Source: Desulfosudis oleivorans
Lineage (GTDB): Bacteria > Desulfobacterota > Desulfobacteria > Desulfobacterales > SURF-7
DNA: 64,000 bases
Direction of reading: 5' to 3'
Assembly (NCBI GenBank): GCA_020723305.1
Contig: DYJC01000004.1
Location: 200,261 to 264,260 of the forward strand
Positions 8,220 to 17,772 of the stretch are shown here, in pieces. Under the pieces are notes generated by a model. That model saw nothing but the letters and a program-made list of their open reading frames with translations, did not search any database and was not told where the DNA came from. The first letter of the stretch is position 1; every line of letters begins with the position of its first letter. The position numbers and the translations under genes were made by a program.

Positions 8220-9170
8220 ATGAATCCATTTGAAGAAATCAATCCGGCAGGTATCAAGACCTATTCTGCACAGCAGCGTTCATCCAAGGTACAGACCAGT
8301 GCCGAGGCTGTGCCGCCAAAAGCAGGCATGACCGTTAAAGCGTTTCTGGAAGGGCTTCCATCCATTCTCAAAGCCAATGACCTGAAAGCCATTGCAAAGG
8401 AGGTTGTCCTTGCCCGGAAAAAAGGGAAACCCGTTATCGCCATGATCGGAGGGCATGTAATCAAGACCGGATGCAGCCCGGTTCTGATTGATCTGGTGAA
8501 GAAAGGGCTGATCACCCATGTAGCCTCAAACGGATCAGCTGCCATCCACGACACGGAGCTGGCGCGTTTTGGCCACACATCAGAGGATGTGGCATCCCAG
8601 CTTGATGATGGTTCTTTTGGGATGGCGGCGGATACGGCGGAACTGGTGAATCAGGCGGCGAAAACAGCTTTCGTCACAAAAACCGGCTTTGGCCAATCTG
8701 TCGGAGCCGCCCTCTTAAAAGAAAATGCCCCTTATTCAGACCGCGCACTCATTGCATGCTGTTTCAGACAGAACATCCCCTATACCCTCCATGTGGCGAT
8801 CGGTACGGATATTGTTCATCAGCATCCGGGCGCGGACGGTGCCGCCATCGGGGAAGCCTCTTTACGGGATTTCAGAATCTTTGCCGCAACCGTTGCCAAG
8901 CTGGGAAACGGCGGTGTGGTCTTAAATTTCGGAAGCGCGGTTATCATGCCGGAAATCTTTTTAAAAGCCCTTTCCATCGCACGCAACTTACAAAACAATA
9001 TCCAGGATTTCACCACAGCCAACTTTGATATGATTCAGCATTATCGGCCCAGCGTCAATGTGGTGAACCGCCCTGTCTTAAAAGGCGGAAAGGGATATGC
9101 CATCACCGGGCACCATGAGATCATGATTCCATTATTGTCAGCCATCATTCAGGAAGAATCGTCCCAGTAA
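8220..9170 (+). CDS. Deoxyhypusine-synthase-like protein of unknown function
   Basis: 316-aa protein. Residues about 70-150 (MIGGHVIKTGCSP, THVASNGSAAIHDTELA, TSEDVA) closely recall the NAD-binding fold of deoxyhypusine synthase, including the GGHVIKTG and NG..IHD..L motifs. Bacteria of this group lack eIF5A, so the canonical reaction is unlikely; related bacterial proteins are homospermidine-synthase-like or uncharacterised. A later GSAVIMPE motif is also reminiscent of the family. It starts 15 nt after the cobA-hemD fusion and is likely in that transcript. The substrate is unknown. Confidence 0.65.
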   Translation: MNPFEEINPAGIKTYSAQQRSSKVQTSAEAVPPKAGMTVKAFLEGLPSILKANDLKAIAKEVVLARKKGKPVIAMIGGHVIKTGCSPVLIDLVKKGLITHVASNGSAAIHDTELARFGHTSEDVASQLDDGSFGMAADTAELVNQAAKTAFVTKTGFGQSVGAALLKENAPYSDRALIACCFRQNIPYTLHVAIGTDIVHQHPGADGAAIGEASLRDFRIFAATVAKLGNGGVVLNFGSAVIMPEIFLKALSIARNLQNNIQDFTTANFDMIQHYRPSVNVVNRPVLKGGKGYAITGHHEIMIPLLSAIIQEESSQ

Positions 9171-9233
9171 TCTTTTTTTATTTTTTTTAACTTAAGCGCT
9201 TGTATTTTATTCTGATTAAGGTATATATAGCCC

Positions 9234-9785
9234 ATGTTCTATACATTATTACAAAATCACATACAATGCCTTGAATCTCTCAAGGATATTCAACCGGATA
9301 TTGAAAAAGCAGGCGAATGGATGGTCAGTGCCCTGCAAAATGGGAAAAAAATCCTTGTCGCCGGAAATGGCGGGTCAGCCGCTGATTCACAGCATTTTGC
9401 CGCCGAGCTGATCGGAAGATTTGAAAAGGAACGCAGCTCTTATCCGGCAATCGCGCTGACAACCGATACCTCTATCCTGACCGCTCTCGGGAATGATTAT
9501 GGCTTTGACAAGATTTTTTCCAGGCAGGTGGAGGGTCTTGGGAACTCAGGAGATATCCTGATCTCTATCTCCACATCCGGAAACTCGAAAAACCTGATTC
9601 TGGCAGCGGAAACAGCAAGCCTGAAAAAAGTGAAAACCATCGGGCTTTTCGGAAACAACGGAGGCCTGCTGAAAGACAAGATGGATCTGTCCATAACGGT
9701 TCGGAACAAGGTTACCGCAAGGATTCAGGAAGCGCATATTTTTATTCTTCATTATTGGGCTGCTTTCATCGAAAGCAATCTATAA
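9234..9785 (+). CDS. gmhA: D-sedoheptulose 7-phosphate isomerase
   Basis: 183-aa SIS-domain isomerase making D-glycero-D-manno-heptose 7-phosphate, the first step of ADP-heptose synthesis for lipopolysaccharide. The motifs VAGNGGSAADSQHFAAELIGRF, in its shorter core GNGGSAADSQHFA, and SISTSGNSKN are those of GmhA; the DiaA paralogue is less likely because hldE follows. The start lacks a clear Shine-Dalgarno site; TATATA lies 7-12 nt before the ATG, so a very short leader is possible. The next gene starts 24 nt after the stop. Confidence 0.9.
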   Translation: MFYTLLQNHIQCLESLKDIQPDIEKAGEWMVSALQNGKKILVAGNGGSAADSQHFAAELIGRFEKERSSYPAIALTTDTSILTALGNDYGFDKIFSRQVEGLGNSGDILISISTSGNSKNLILAAETASLKKVKTIGLFGNNGGLLKDKMDLSITVRNKVTARIQEAHIFILHYWAAFIESNL

Positions 9786-9808
9786 CGATCCCCGAGGAAA
9801 ACATCTGT

Positions 9809-11290
9809 ATGAAATTTGATCCTGATATCTTTTCCAGAACGCACATCCTTGTGGTTGGAGATATCATGCTAGACCAGTACCACTGGGGAGAGGTAAGTCG
9901 GATCTCTCCGGAAGGGCCTGTACCGATCGTGCATGTTCGGGAAAAATCTTATGTGCTGGGCGGAGCAGGCAATGTGGCAGCCAATCTTTCCGGGCTGGGA
10001 TGCCGGACCACCATTATCGGCATCTATCGAAATGATCCTGCCGGCAACCGTATCCGGACAATCCTCGGTGAAAAAAACATTACCAACAGACTGATTGAAG
10101 ATAATTCCCGGTCTACCATCACCAAAACCAGAATCATGGCCCAAGGTCAGCAACTGATTCGTCTGGATGAAGAAAACCCGGATCCGATCTCTCCGGAACT
10201 TTCCGAAAAACTGTTCCAAACTGTAGAAAAAAACATTCAGGAATACCATGCAATCGTTTTATCGGATTACGGCAAAGGGATTTTTCAGGCTCCGGGTTTA
10301 TGTAAAAAAATCATTGCATTATGCAGAGAAAAAAACCTGCCCGTATTGGTTGACCCAAAAGGAACAGACTGGGAACGGTATCGTGATGCGACGGCAATCA
10401 CACCCAACACCTCTGAGCTGCGGCTGGTTGCAGGAACAGATTTCCACAATGAAGAAAGCTCCCTGGAGGAGGCAGGCCGTTCCATCCGGGATAGACTGAA
10501 CCTCAACTGGCTGATTGTAACCCGCGGGCCCAAAGGCATGCTTCTTGCCGGGCCGGATAAACAAGTGCTTGTAATACCCTCAGTGGCCAGAGAGGTTTAT
10601 GATGTCTCCGGAGCGGGGGACACGGTGATTTCAACGATTACCGCAGCTGTTGCAGCAGGATTATCCTTTCCGGAAGCAGCCTCCCTTGCCAATACCGCAG
10701 CCGGCATTGTTGTGGGTAAAATCGGAACCCAGCCCATCACCATTTCCGAACTGGATTCCGCCCTGCAACTGGAAAATTCAAAACAGCAGACACCCGGAGG
10801 TATCAACACCCATACCCTGGAGGGTGCCAAAATCCTGATCAAGGCCTGGCGGAACTCCGGTAAAAAGATCGTATTTACAAACGGATGTTTTGACCTTCTT
10901 CACCCCGGACATATCAATCTGCTTCATCAGGCCCGATCCTTTGGAGACCGCCTGATCATCGGCCTGAATACAGACGCTTCCGTAAAACGATTGAAAGGCG
11001 CTTCCCGCCCGATATTATCAGAGCAAGACCGGGCAGCGATTCTGAATGCCCTTGACTGTGTTGATCTGGTGGTTCTTTTTGATGAAGACACCCCCCTGTC
11101 ACTCATCTCCGGCCTGCGGCCGGATATTCTTGTAAAAGGAGCGGATTATAAACCGGATCAGGTTGTTGGCCGGGATGTGGTGGAATCGTATGGCGGTCAG
11201 GTTCGTCTGGTACAATTATTGGAAGGATACAGCACAACGGAAATTGCAAAAAAAGTAATATCTGCCGGAAAAAACATAAAAAAACAATAA
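9809..11290 (+). CDS. hldE: Bifunctional D-beta-D-heptose 7-phosphate kinase / 1-phosphate adenylyltransferase
   Basis: 493-aa fusion (477 aa in E. coli). Residues 1 to about 320 are a PfkB-type kinase with GGAGNVAANL and the active-site VSGAGDT. Residues about 345-490 are a nucleotidyltransferase with TNGCFDLLHPGH. It phosphorylates GmhA's product at position 1 and, after GmhB, adenylates it to ADP-heptose. gmhB and hldD are not in the window. ATG 9809 has GAGG upstream. Together with gmhA this shows a Gram-negative envelope with heptose-containing LPS. Confidence 0.95.
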   Translation: MKFDPDIFSRTHILVVGDIMLDQYHWGEVSRISPEGPVPIVHVREKSYVLGGAGNVAANLSGLGCRTTIIGIYRNDPAGNRIRTILGEKNITNRLIEDNSRSTITKTRIMAQGQQLIRLDEENPDPISPELSEKLFQTVEKNIQEYHAIVLSDYGKGIFQAPGLCKKIIALCREKNLPVLVDPKGTDWERYRDATAITPNTSELRLVAGTDFHNEESSLEEAGRSIRDRLNLNWLIVTRGPKGMLLAGPDKQVLVIPSVAREVYDVSGAGDTVISTITAAVAAGLSFPEAASLANTAAGIVVGKIGTQPITISELDSALQLENSKQQTPGGINTHTLEGAKILIKAWRNSGKKIVFTNGCFDLLHPGHINLLHQARSFGDRLIIGLNTDASVKRLKGASRPILSEQDRAAILNALDCVDLVVLFDEDTPLSLISGLRPDILVKGADYKPDQVVGRDVVESYGGQVRLVQLLEGYSTTEIAKKVISAGKNIKKQ

Positions 11291-11306
11291 ATCCGGCTCT
11301 ATTTTC

Positions 11307-11335
11307 TTGACAAAAACAGAAGTAAAAATTAATTT
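11307..11335 (+). promoter_or_regulatory. Candidate sigma-70 promoter for the first IHF/HU-like gene
   Basis: TTGACA at 11307-11312 and TAATTT 17 nt later at 11330-11335, about 55 nt before the ATG. The -35 is perfect, the -10 moderate. The IHF/HU-like paralogue at 18571 also has a TTGACAAA...CAG...GTAAAA segment upstream. Confidence 0.45.
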
Positions 11336-11389
11336 GCCGGAATAATAATACAATTATTTATTTTATTCCATTTACAGGAGTTATTCTCT

Positions 11390-11671
11390 ATGACACTTAC
11401 AAAAGCACAAATTGTTGACTCAATCCAGGACAAATTCGGCTTCCCCAGAAAAAAATGTGTTGAACTGATCGAAATCATGCTGGAAGAAATCAAAAAACCC
11501 CTGCAACAAGGGGAAGATGTCATGATCAGCGGTTTCGGCAAATTCTGTGTAAACAACAAGAAAGAACGAAAGGGAAGAAATCCGGCCACAGGGGATGATC
11601 TCACCCTGCCTGCAAGAAGGGTTGTGACTTTCAAGTGCTCGCAAGGTCTGAGAGATAAAATCAACAAATAA
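11390..11671 (+). CDS. IHF-alpha/HU-family DNA-binding protein, copy 1
   Basis: 93-aa histone-like protein that bends DNA as a dimer. The N-terminal LTKAQIVDSI, central EDVMISGFGKF and beta-arm GRNPATGDD(x)L are diagnostic of the IHF/HU fold; the length and pattern fit the IHF-alpha branch. A paralogue lies at 18571-18852 and shares much of the sequence, notably the ISGFGKFCV and GRNPATG motifs. It carries its own promoter-like sequence and a GGAG site 8 nt before the ATG. Whether the two copies form one heterodimer cannot be told from sequence. Confidence 0.92.
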   Translation: MTLTKAQIVDSIQDKFGFPRKKCVELIEIMLEEIKKPLQQGEDVMISGFGKFCVNNKKERKGRNPATGDDLTLPARRVVTFKCSQGLRDKINK

Positions 11672-11741
11672 TATTGGCATCCCGAATATTTTTCAATTCT
11701 CTCAGATATTCAGAGGCAGGAGCCGGGAAAGGAGAACAGGA

Positions 11742-11915
11742 ATGGCCATCAGCAAGGAGCTTTTGGATATCATTGCATGTCCCAAATGCAAAGGGGATAT
11801 TTATCTGAACAAAACAAACGACGGGTTAATCTGTGATCACTGCAAACTCTTATACGAGATAAAAGAAGATATCCCCATCATGTTGATTGACGAGGCAAAA
11901 CCCATTGCTGAATGA
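11742..11915 (+). CDS. Trm112-family zinc-ribbon protein
   Basis: 57-aa protein. It begins MAISKELLDIIACPKCKGD and contains CPKCKG near residue 13 and CDHC near residue 33, a four-cysteine zinc ribbon, followed by YEIKEDIPIML, the classic end of the Trm112/YcaR (UPF0434) family. In eukaryotes Trm112 activates methyltransferases; bacterial members are small stand-alone proteins of uncertain partner. AAAGGAGAACAGG precedes the ATG. It lies 70 nt after the IHF/HU-like gene. Confidence 0.9.
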   Translation: MAISKELLDIIACPKCKGDIYLNKTNDGLICDHCKLLYEIKEDIPIMLIDEAKPIAE

Positions 11916-11996
11916 TTTCCCTTCATATCATAATTTATCCGTTGATTTCATGGTTGAAATAAGCGACCCCAATAGCAGAATGATCCGGTAGAAAAA

Positions 11997-12530
11997 ATGA
12001 GCCTGCCCCAGCCGCCGGACCTTGCAAAACTGATCATTGGACTGTTTACCAGAGAAAAACAGCAGTTCAAGGAAGCAGCCTGTGACCTGTCTGAAGAATT
12101 TGGCGAAATTGAGGTGGTCAGCCCATGGTTTTCTTTTGATTATACCCGTTATTATGAAACTGAAATGGGAGGGCCGTTATTCAGAAGGATGATGGTTTTT
12201 AAAACCCCTATACAACAGGATGATCTCCCGGATATCAAAATCATCACAAACAAAATTGAACTCAAATATACCCGCGATCATAAACGCGCCGTCAATATTG
12301 ATCCCGGATACCTGCTGCTGGAACGGTTTGTACTGGCTACCGGTAAAAATTATACCCACAGAATTCATATCGGCAAGGGCATTTATGCAGATTTAACGTT
12401 GATTTTTCAGAACGGATCTTTTCAGCCGCTTCCCTGGACCTATCCGGACTATGCAGATCAAACCATGAAAACATTTCTTGAAAAAATTCGTGATCGGCTC
12501 AGGATGGAAACAAAAGGGGGAAAAAAATGA
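11997..12530 (+). CDS. DUF4416 family protein
   Basis: 177-aa soluble protein. The SPWFSFDYTRYYETEMG segment, the NIDPGYL(L)LERFVLATGKN stretch and the closing FQPLPWTYPDY(x)D are characteristic of DUF4416, a family mainly in Desulfobacterota, Nitrospirota and relatives. Function unknown. Its stop overlaps the start of yicC by 4 nt (ATGA), so the two are translated together, which suggests a link to RNA metabolism or simply operon membership. Confidence 0.85.
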   Translation: MSLPQPPDLAKLIIGLFTREKQQFKEAACDLSEEFGEIEVVSPWFSFDYTRYYETEMGGPLFRRMMVFKTPIQQDDLPDIKIITNKIELKYTRDHKRAVNIDPGYLLLERFVLATGKNYTHRIHIGKGIYADLTLIFQNGSFQPLPWTYPDYADQTMKTFLEKIRDRLRMETKGGKK

Positions 12531-13408
12531 TCAGCAGCATGACCGCATATGCGAGATCGGAAAAAACAGAAAACAATATTACGGTAACGGCTGAAATCCG
12601 GTCTTACAACAGCAAATATCTGGATATCTCTCTCCGGACTCCCCATGGGTATGAATCCCTGGAGAGCCGGATCAAAGAACGGATTTCCAGTCAGATCAGC
12701 CGTGGCAGAATTGAGATACAGGTCCGGTTAAAAGATGAATCTGAAAATGCATTCTCTTATGAAATTGACAAACCAAAAGCCAAGGCCTATTATCAGGCGC
12801 TCTCCGAGCTGAAAAACCTTCTGGGAATCAAGGAAGAAATCAACTTGGAACAGATTGCCGATTCCATGGGAATCATCCGGCTGGCAGAAACGGAAAAAAA
12901 TTTCGAATGTAACTGGCCGATCATTCAGGATTGTCTGGATGACGCCATCATAAACCTGAAAAAGATGCGTGAAAAAGAAGGCGCCTATCTGAAAAAAGAT
13001 TTTCTGGAACGTCTGAATGGCATTGAACAATCCATTCAGGAGATCGAAGGCCTTTCTGAAAATCTAATACCGGTTTACAAACAGCGGCTGGAAGAACGGA
13101 TTGTTGCATTGACCAAAGGAATTGTCGAAATCGATATGGGAAGAATATCCCAGGAAGCGGCTTTTCTGGCGGATAGAAGCGATATTTCCGAAGAGATCGT
13201 CCGATCCAGAAGCCATGTAAAACAGTTTCGTGAAATTTTAACCGGTACGGAACCTGCCGGAAGAAAACTCAATTTTCTGTTACAGGAATTCAACCGGGAA
13301 TTCAATACCATGGGAGCCAAATCCGTCAAAACAGAGATCGCCCATACCATTGTCGCTGTTAAATCAGAGCTTGAAAAAATACGCGAACAGGTACAAAATG
13401 TAGAATAA
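12527..13408 (+). CDS. yicC: YicC/YloC-family endoribonuclease
   Basis: 293 aa. It begins [11 protein letters not shown] and has the [15 protein letters not shown] core, with a C-terminal [13 protein letters not shown] segment holding conserved acidic and asparagine residues. E. coli YicC is an endoribonuclease implicated in RyhB decay. The order yicC-remA-gmk is a common conserved block in many bacteria. The start overlaps DUF4416. Confidence 0.93.
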   Translation: MISSMTAYARSEKTENNITVTAEIRSYNSKYLDISLRTPHGYESLESRIKERISSQISRGRIEIQVRLKDESENAFSYEIDKPKAKAYYQALSELKNLLGIKEEINLEQIADSMGIIRLAETEKNFECNWPIIQDCLDDAIINLKKMREKEGAYLKKDFLERLNGIEQSIQEIEGLSENLIPVYKQRLEERIVALTKGIVEIDMGRISQEAAFLADRSDISEEIVRSRSHVKQFREILTGTEPAGRKLNFLLQEFNREFNTMGAKSVKTEIAHTIVAVKSELEKIREQVQNVE

Positions 13409-13427
13409 AAAAAAGGAATACGGGATT

Positions 13428-13688
13428 ATGGATTATACACTGTTAAACATCGGTTTTGGGAGCAGTGTGGTCGCAGAGCGGGTAATAACCATTGTTTCCC
13501 CGAATTCTGCACCCATGAAAAGACTCAAGGACGAAGCCAAAGAAGAAAAACGGCTGGTGGATGCCACACACGGTCGCCGCACACGATCCATGATCATCAT
13601 GGACAGCAATCATGTTGTCCTGTCGGCAATACAGGCGGAAACCATATCCCAACGTTTCGATACGCTAAAGGATGTTGAAAAAACATGA
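13428..13688 (+). CDS. remA: RemA-like (DUF370) regulatory protein
   Basis: 86 aa. [21 protein letters not shown] and the following RLKDEAKEE and [13 protein letters not shown] are the signature of the DUF370/RemA family. In Bacillus RemA is an oligomeric DNA-binding activator of matrix genes; in Gram-negative bacteria its role is unknown. It sits between yicC and gmk, its usual neighbours, and its stop overlaps the gmk start by 4 nt (ATGA). Confidence 0.93.
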   Translation: MDYTLLNIGFGSSVVAERVITIVSPNSAPMKRLKDEAKEEKRLVDATHGRRTRSMIIMDSNHVVLSAIQAETISQRFDTLKDVEKT

Positions 13689-14299
13689 CTGATCCGGAAG
13701 CACGATTGATAGAAAACCAACCGGAATCCAAACGATCTTCCTCCGGCAGACTCTATATTCTGTCAGCCCCATCCGGAGCCGGGAAAACAACCCTCTGTCA
13801 GGAGATTCTGAAACATTTTTCAACTATCCGATATTCCATATCCCATACCACCCGATTACCCAGACCGGGTGAAAAGGACGGTGTCGACTATTTTTTTATC
13901 ACGGAGGAGGAGTTTGTAAATGGAATTCAGGAAGGTTCATGGGCTGAATGGGCAAAGGTTCACGATAACTACTATGGCACATCCAGCCGGTTCCTGGATA
14001 ACATACTGCTTTCCGGTTCGGATATCCTTCTGGATATCGATGTTCAAGGTACGATGAAGATTATAAAACAGTATCCCGATGCGATTACAATCTTTATCAT
14101 GCCGCCATCCTTGGAAAAACTCAACCAGAGACTTCGCGATAGAGGAACCGATTCTGATGAAGTGATTGAAAAACGATTGCAGAATGCCAAAGAGGAGATT
14201 GAACGGAAAGGTATTTACAAACATACTGTGGTCAATGACCAGCTTGAGAAAGCAAAGCAGGAGCTTTTTCAGATTATCCATCAATATCAAACCTCCTGA
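13685..14299 (+). CDS. gmk: Guanylate kinase
   Basis: 204-aa cytosolic kinase converting GMP to GDP with ATP. The P-loop is [11 protein letters not shown] near residue 27, followed by [12 protein letters not shown](x)DG(V)DYFF and the nucleotide-binding [10 protein letters not shown]. The gene starts inside the remA stop codon. rpoZ, which often follows gmk, is absent here; rlmB follows after 38 nt. Confidence 0.96.
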   Translation: MTDPEARLIENQPESKRSSSGRLYILSAPSGAGKTTLCQEILKHFSTIRYSISHTTRLPRPGEKDGVDYFFITEEEFVNGIQEGSWAEWAKVHDNYYGTSSRFLDNILLSGSDILLDIDVQGTMKIIKQYPDAITIFIMPPSLEKLNQRLRDRGTDSDEVIEKRLQNAKEEIERKGIYKHTVVNDQLEKAKQELFQIIHQYQTS

Positions 14300-14337
14300 T
14301 TGTTTCCGGTCAGGATTCATACGACGCTAAAAATAGA

Positions 14338-15114
14338 TTGACCGCCTTGAAACAGACTTCTGATAACCAAATCGAAACTCTCTATGGAATCCATCCTGTT
14401 CTGGAAGCACTCCAGGCAGGAAGACGAAAATTTCATGCACTATATGTTGTTCAGGGCAAACACAATGCCCGCCTCAAACCGATAATGGACCGGGCCGGCA
14501 AACTCAATATCCCGATCCAATGGATCTCACACGCTGCCCTGACCGCAAAATGCAACACGGAATTTCATCAGGGAATCGGAGCTGCGGTCAGCCTCTATCC
14601 TTTTAAAGATCTCTCTGAAATCATTCCCGGCCCCGGGAAGACAAACAAACATCCGTTTCTGCTGATGATTGACAGTGTTGAAGACCCTCAGAACCTGGGT
14701 GCCCTTGTCCGGACTGCGCTATGCGCCGGAGCGGATGGAATTATCATCCCCAAGGACCGGGCAGCATCGCCGACACCGGCCGCTTCCAAAGCTTCTGCCG
14801 GTGCTCTTGAACATGCCGGAATCTGTCAGGTCACAAACCTGGTCAATACGATTCAGACCCTTAAAAAAATTGGATTCTGGATACTGGGAACAGCCGCCCA
14901 TGCGAAAACCTCACTTTTTTCAACAGACATTGCTTTTCCCACAGTGGTTGTGATTGGAAGCGAGGGGAAAGGTATCCGTCCGCTGGTTCAAAAAAATTGT
15001 GACCTTCTGGTCTCCATTCCGTTGTGCGGCCCGGTCACTTCTCTGAACGCATCGGCTGCCGGAGCAATTATCCTGTATGAGGTATTCAGGCAGCGTTCCA
15101 AAACAGGTACTTGA
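14338..15114 (+). CDS. rlmB: 23S rRNA 2'-O-ribose methyltransferase (SpoU/TrmH family)
   Basis: 258 aa. The N-terminal substrate-binding domain has LYGIHPVLEAL (residues 14-25). The SPOUT knot has DSVEDPQNLGALVRTA(L), VVIGSEGKGIR and the last motif SIPLCGPVTSLNASAA with its C-terminal N-x-S. This order fits RlmB, which methylates Gm2251 in the 23S peptidyl-transferase loop. The start is TTG at 14338; no in-frame ATG precedes the conserved region, and the ribosome binding site is poor. Confidence 0.88.
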   Translation: MTALKQTSDNQIETLYGIHPVLEALQAGRRKFHALYVVQGKHNARLKPIMDRAGKLNIPIQWISHAALTAKCNTEFHQGIGAAVSLYPFKDLSEIIPGPGKTNKHPFLLMIDSVEDPQNLGALVRTALCAGADGIIIPKDRAASPTPAASKASAGALEHAGICQVTNLVNTIQTLKKIGFWILGTAAHAKTSLFSTDIAFPTVVVIGSEGKGIRPLVQKNCDLLVSIPLCGPVTSLNASAAGAIILYEVFRQRSKTGT

Positions 15115-15199
15115 TTTTGGGACTATCCTCTTTTATGAATAAGTGCATTGGCCTTCTTTATTTTATTAAAAAGTTACGAAAGCGAAAGGAAATACTGTC

Positions 15200-16420
15200 A
15201 TGACTCAGAAAAACCTGATCACAAAAAATAACGATGGAACACTGAATATCCCGGATCATCCAATAATCCCCTATATAGAAGGCGACGGAATCGGCCCGGA
15301 TATCTGGAAGGCCACACGCATTGTCATTGATCAAGCTGTACAGGCAAGCTTCGGCAGAGAAAAAAGCATTCAATGGCTGGAGCTTTATGTGGGAGAAAAA
15401 GGATTTCAAAAAACAGGGGAATATCTTTCTGATAAATCCCTTCAGACCATACAGGATCACGTTGTTTCAATCAAAGGGCCTTTAACCACGCCGGTTGGAA
15501 AAGGATTCCGAAGCCTAAATGTCACCATTCGTCAAAAGCTGGATCTTTACGCCTGTGTCCGTCCGGTACGGTATATCGAACCCGTCCCGAGTCCTATGAA
15601 ACACCCGGAGAAAATCAATATGGTGGTTTTCCGGGAAAACACGGAAGATCTCTATGCCGGAATCGAATGGCAGTCCGGTACGGTTCAGGCAGAGCAGGTC
15701 ATCTCCTTTCTGAAAGATAAAATGGGCGCCAAGGTGCCGGAACATGCGGGAATCGGAATCAAGCCCATCAGTGAAAAAAATACAAAACGTCTGGTGGCAA
15801 GCGCCATTCAATATGCCGTGGATCATCACCTGCCCAGTGTTACCCTGATGCATAAAGGCAATATCATGAAGTTTACGGAAGGGGCCTTCAGCTTATGGGG
15901 GTATGAGGTTGCCAAAGAAAAATTCGGAGAAAAGACCATCACGGAATCCGAGCTGTATGACAAATATCATGGAAAAGTTCCCAATGGAAAAATCGTGATC
16001 AAGGATCGTATTGCTGATATGCTGTTCCAGCAGGTGCTGCTGAGACCGGAGGAATTTTCGGTCATTGCCACTCCGAACCTGAACGGAGATTATATTTCCG
16101 ATGCCCTGGCAGCACAGGTGGGTGGACTCGGCATGGCACCCGGTGCAAATATCGGTGACACCTGTGCCTGCTTTGAAGCCACCCACGGTACTGCTCCCAA
16201 ATACGCAGGGCTGGATAAGGTAAACCCGAGTTCCCTGATCCTTTCCGGCGCCATGATGCTGGAGTATATGGGATGGGCGGATAGCTCGGAACGTATCCGA
16301 AAAGCCCTTCAGGATACCGTACGGTCCGGGATTGTCACCTATGATCTTGCCCGCCAGATCGAAAATGCAAAAGAAGTGAAATGCTCTGAATTCGCTGCTG
16401 CAATCGCAGAAAGACTTTAG
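15200..16420 (+). CDS. icd: NADP-dependent isocitrate dehydrogenase
   Basis: 406-aa enzyme oxidising isocitrate to 2-oxoglutarate and CO2. [13 protein letters not shown] is near the start, and the phosphorylatable-serine region [19 protein letters not shown](C)VRP and the metal site [10 protein letters not shown] are as in E. coli-type Icd. The coenzyme loop [14 protein letters not shown] favours NADP. In sulfate reducers it may serve the oxidative TCA cycle or glutamate supply. It has its own 85-nt leader. Confidence 0.95.
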   Translation: MTQKNLITKNNDGTLNIPDHPIIPYIEGDGIGPDIWKATRIVIDQAVQASFGREKSIQWLELYVGEKGFQKTGEYLSDKSLQTIQDHVVSIKGPLTTPVGKGFRSLNVTIRQKLDLYACVRPVRYIEPVPSPMKHPEKINMVVFRENTEDLYAGIEWQSGTVQAEQVISFLKDKMGAKVPEHAGIGIKPISEKNTKRLVASAIQYAVDHHLPSVTLMHKGNIMKFTEGAFSLWGYEVAKEKFGEKTITESELYDKYHGKVPNGKIVIKDRIADMLFQQVLLRPEEFSVIATPNLNGDYISDALAAQVGGLGMAPGANIGDTCACFEATHGTAPKYAGLDKVNPSSLILSGAMMLEYMGWADSSERIRKALQDTVRSGIVTYDLARQIENAKEVKCSEFAAAIAERL

Positions 16421-16460
16421 AGCCAAAGGCAAGAGGGGGTGTTTCTCAACAGGACGATTC

Positions 16461-17285
16461 ATGGTTCAGAAAATTTCCAGACGGATCTTTCATAGCCTTA
16501 CATCCGCATTCTTCCCGAATCGATGTCTTGCATGCGACCGGTTGTATCACCTGCCATTTTCTTTTTCAGAACAGAGCGGAAATAATCTTCCCCAAGACTT
16601 GACCGCAGCCTTTACGGATTTTACAAAAAAATTTGTTTGCGCTTCATGTGCTCCAAATTTTTCCATTGTTGAATCACCGATCTGCATCATGTGCGGAATG
16701 ATGTTCGTCAGCCGTGAAGGCGACGATCATCTTTGCGGCAGGTGTCAAAAGACCCCGAAGCACTTTACAACGGCGAGAGCCGCAGTTGTCTATGATAATC
16801 TGGTGATGAACGCAATCCTCAAACTCAAATACCAGGGCAGGATAAGGTTGGCCAAACCATTGGGAATCTTTCTCCTGTTCGCCTTTTTGCATTATTTTTC
16901 CGAGCAGGATCTGGATATTATTATCCCGGTTCCCCTTTATCCCGGAAAACTGAAACAGCGGGGTTTCAATCAGGTGTTTCTTATGATTCAAGATTGGAAA
17001 AAACAATTACCGGAAAATGGATATGGATTCCCATTTACAATTCATAAAACCATTTTACAAAAGAATAAAAATACCAGCGCACAAACCGGGTTACATAAAG
17101 ACCAAAGAATCAAAAATGTAAAAAATTCATTTCATATTGAAAATCAATCTGATATTTCCGGGAAAAATGTTCTTCTGGTGGATGATGTTTATACAACCGG
17201 ATCAACCGTCAATGAATGCGCAAAAACTTTAATAAAAGGGGGTGCCCGTCGTGTTGATGTACTGACACTTGCGCGTACAATCTGA
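16461..17285 (+). CDS. comF: ComF-family phosphoribosyltransferase-like protein
   Basis: 274 aa. The N-terminal zinc-finger region has CLAC and CASC, then CIMCGMMF and CGRC; the C-terminal phosphoribosyltransferase fold has VLLVDDVYTTGSTVNEC, a PRPP-binding loop. The family includes ComFC of naturally competent bacteria and E. coli GntX; the enzymatic activity is mostly untested. The internal NTSAQTGL(x)K(x)QR motif is typical. It begins 40 nt after icd. Confidence 0.9.
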   Translation: MVQKISRRIFHSLTSAFFPNRCLACDRLYHLPFSFSEQSGNNLPQDLTAAFTDFTKKFVCASCAPNFSIVESPICIMCGMMFVSREGDDHLCGRCQKTPKHFTTARAAVVYDNLVMNAILKLKYQGRIRLAKPLGIFLLFAFLHYFSEQDLDIIIPVPLYPGKLKQRGFNQVFLMIQDWKKQLPENGYGFPFTIHKTILQKNKNTSAQTGLHKDQRIKNVKNSFHIENQSDISGKNVLLVDDVYTTGSTVNECAKTLIKGGARRVDVLTLARTI

Positions 17286-17318
17286 TTATTTTTCATTCTG
17301 AAAGAAAGGATACGCTCC

Positions 17319-17672
17319 ATGGAAGATATTACGCAAAATCTGATAAAAATAATTCAAAAAATGCCGAAGAAAGACCGATATAAACTATATCAGGTGCTGG
17401 TGAAAAGATATCCTCTTGAAAAGCGGAAGAACAACAGGGTCAAATTGAATACACATGCCGGATATACAAGCCTTGAATGCTTTGGAAAGGATATGATTCA
17501 GGATATCAGTGTCGGGGGTGTTTTTTTGAATACCATGGCCCCTCTTGCTGTCGGGCGACCCATCACGGTGACCATCCCATCGGCAGATGGCAGCCACTCG
17601 ATCAAGGTTCACGGTGAGGTTGTTCGAGTGACAGATGACGGTGTTGGAATCAAATTTACCGGAAAAGCATAA
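17319..17672 (+). CDS. PilZ-domain protein
   Basis: 117 aa. After an approximately 37-residue helical start, a PilZ domain follows with the basic RKNNRVKL motif and DISVGGVFL (the D-x-S-x-x-G motif), both needed for cyclic di-GMP binding in active members. It probably acts as a c-di-GMP receptor. ATG 17319 has GAAAGGA 9 nt upstream. It starts 33 nt after comF. Confidence 0.85.
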   Translation: MEDITQNLIKIIQKMPKKDRYKLYQVLVKRYPLEKRKNNRVKLNTHAGYTSLECFGKDMIQDISVGGVFLNTMAPLAVGRPITVTIPSADGSHSIKVHGEVVRVTDDGVGIKFTGKA

Positions 17673-17772
17673 ATTATACTCGCTTGAGCGAAAAAAGAGC
17701 AACTATAATATCTTTAAAAAAACAAAAATCCACTCGGATCAACCGGCGAACGGATTAACTCAGGCAGTCAGG

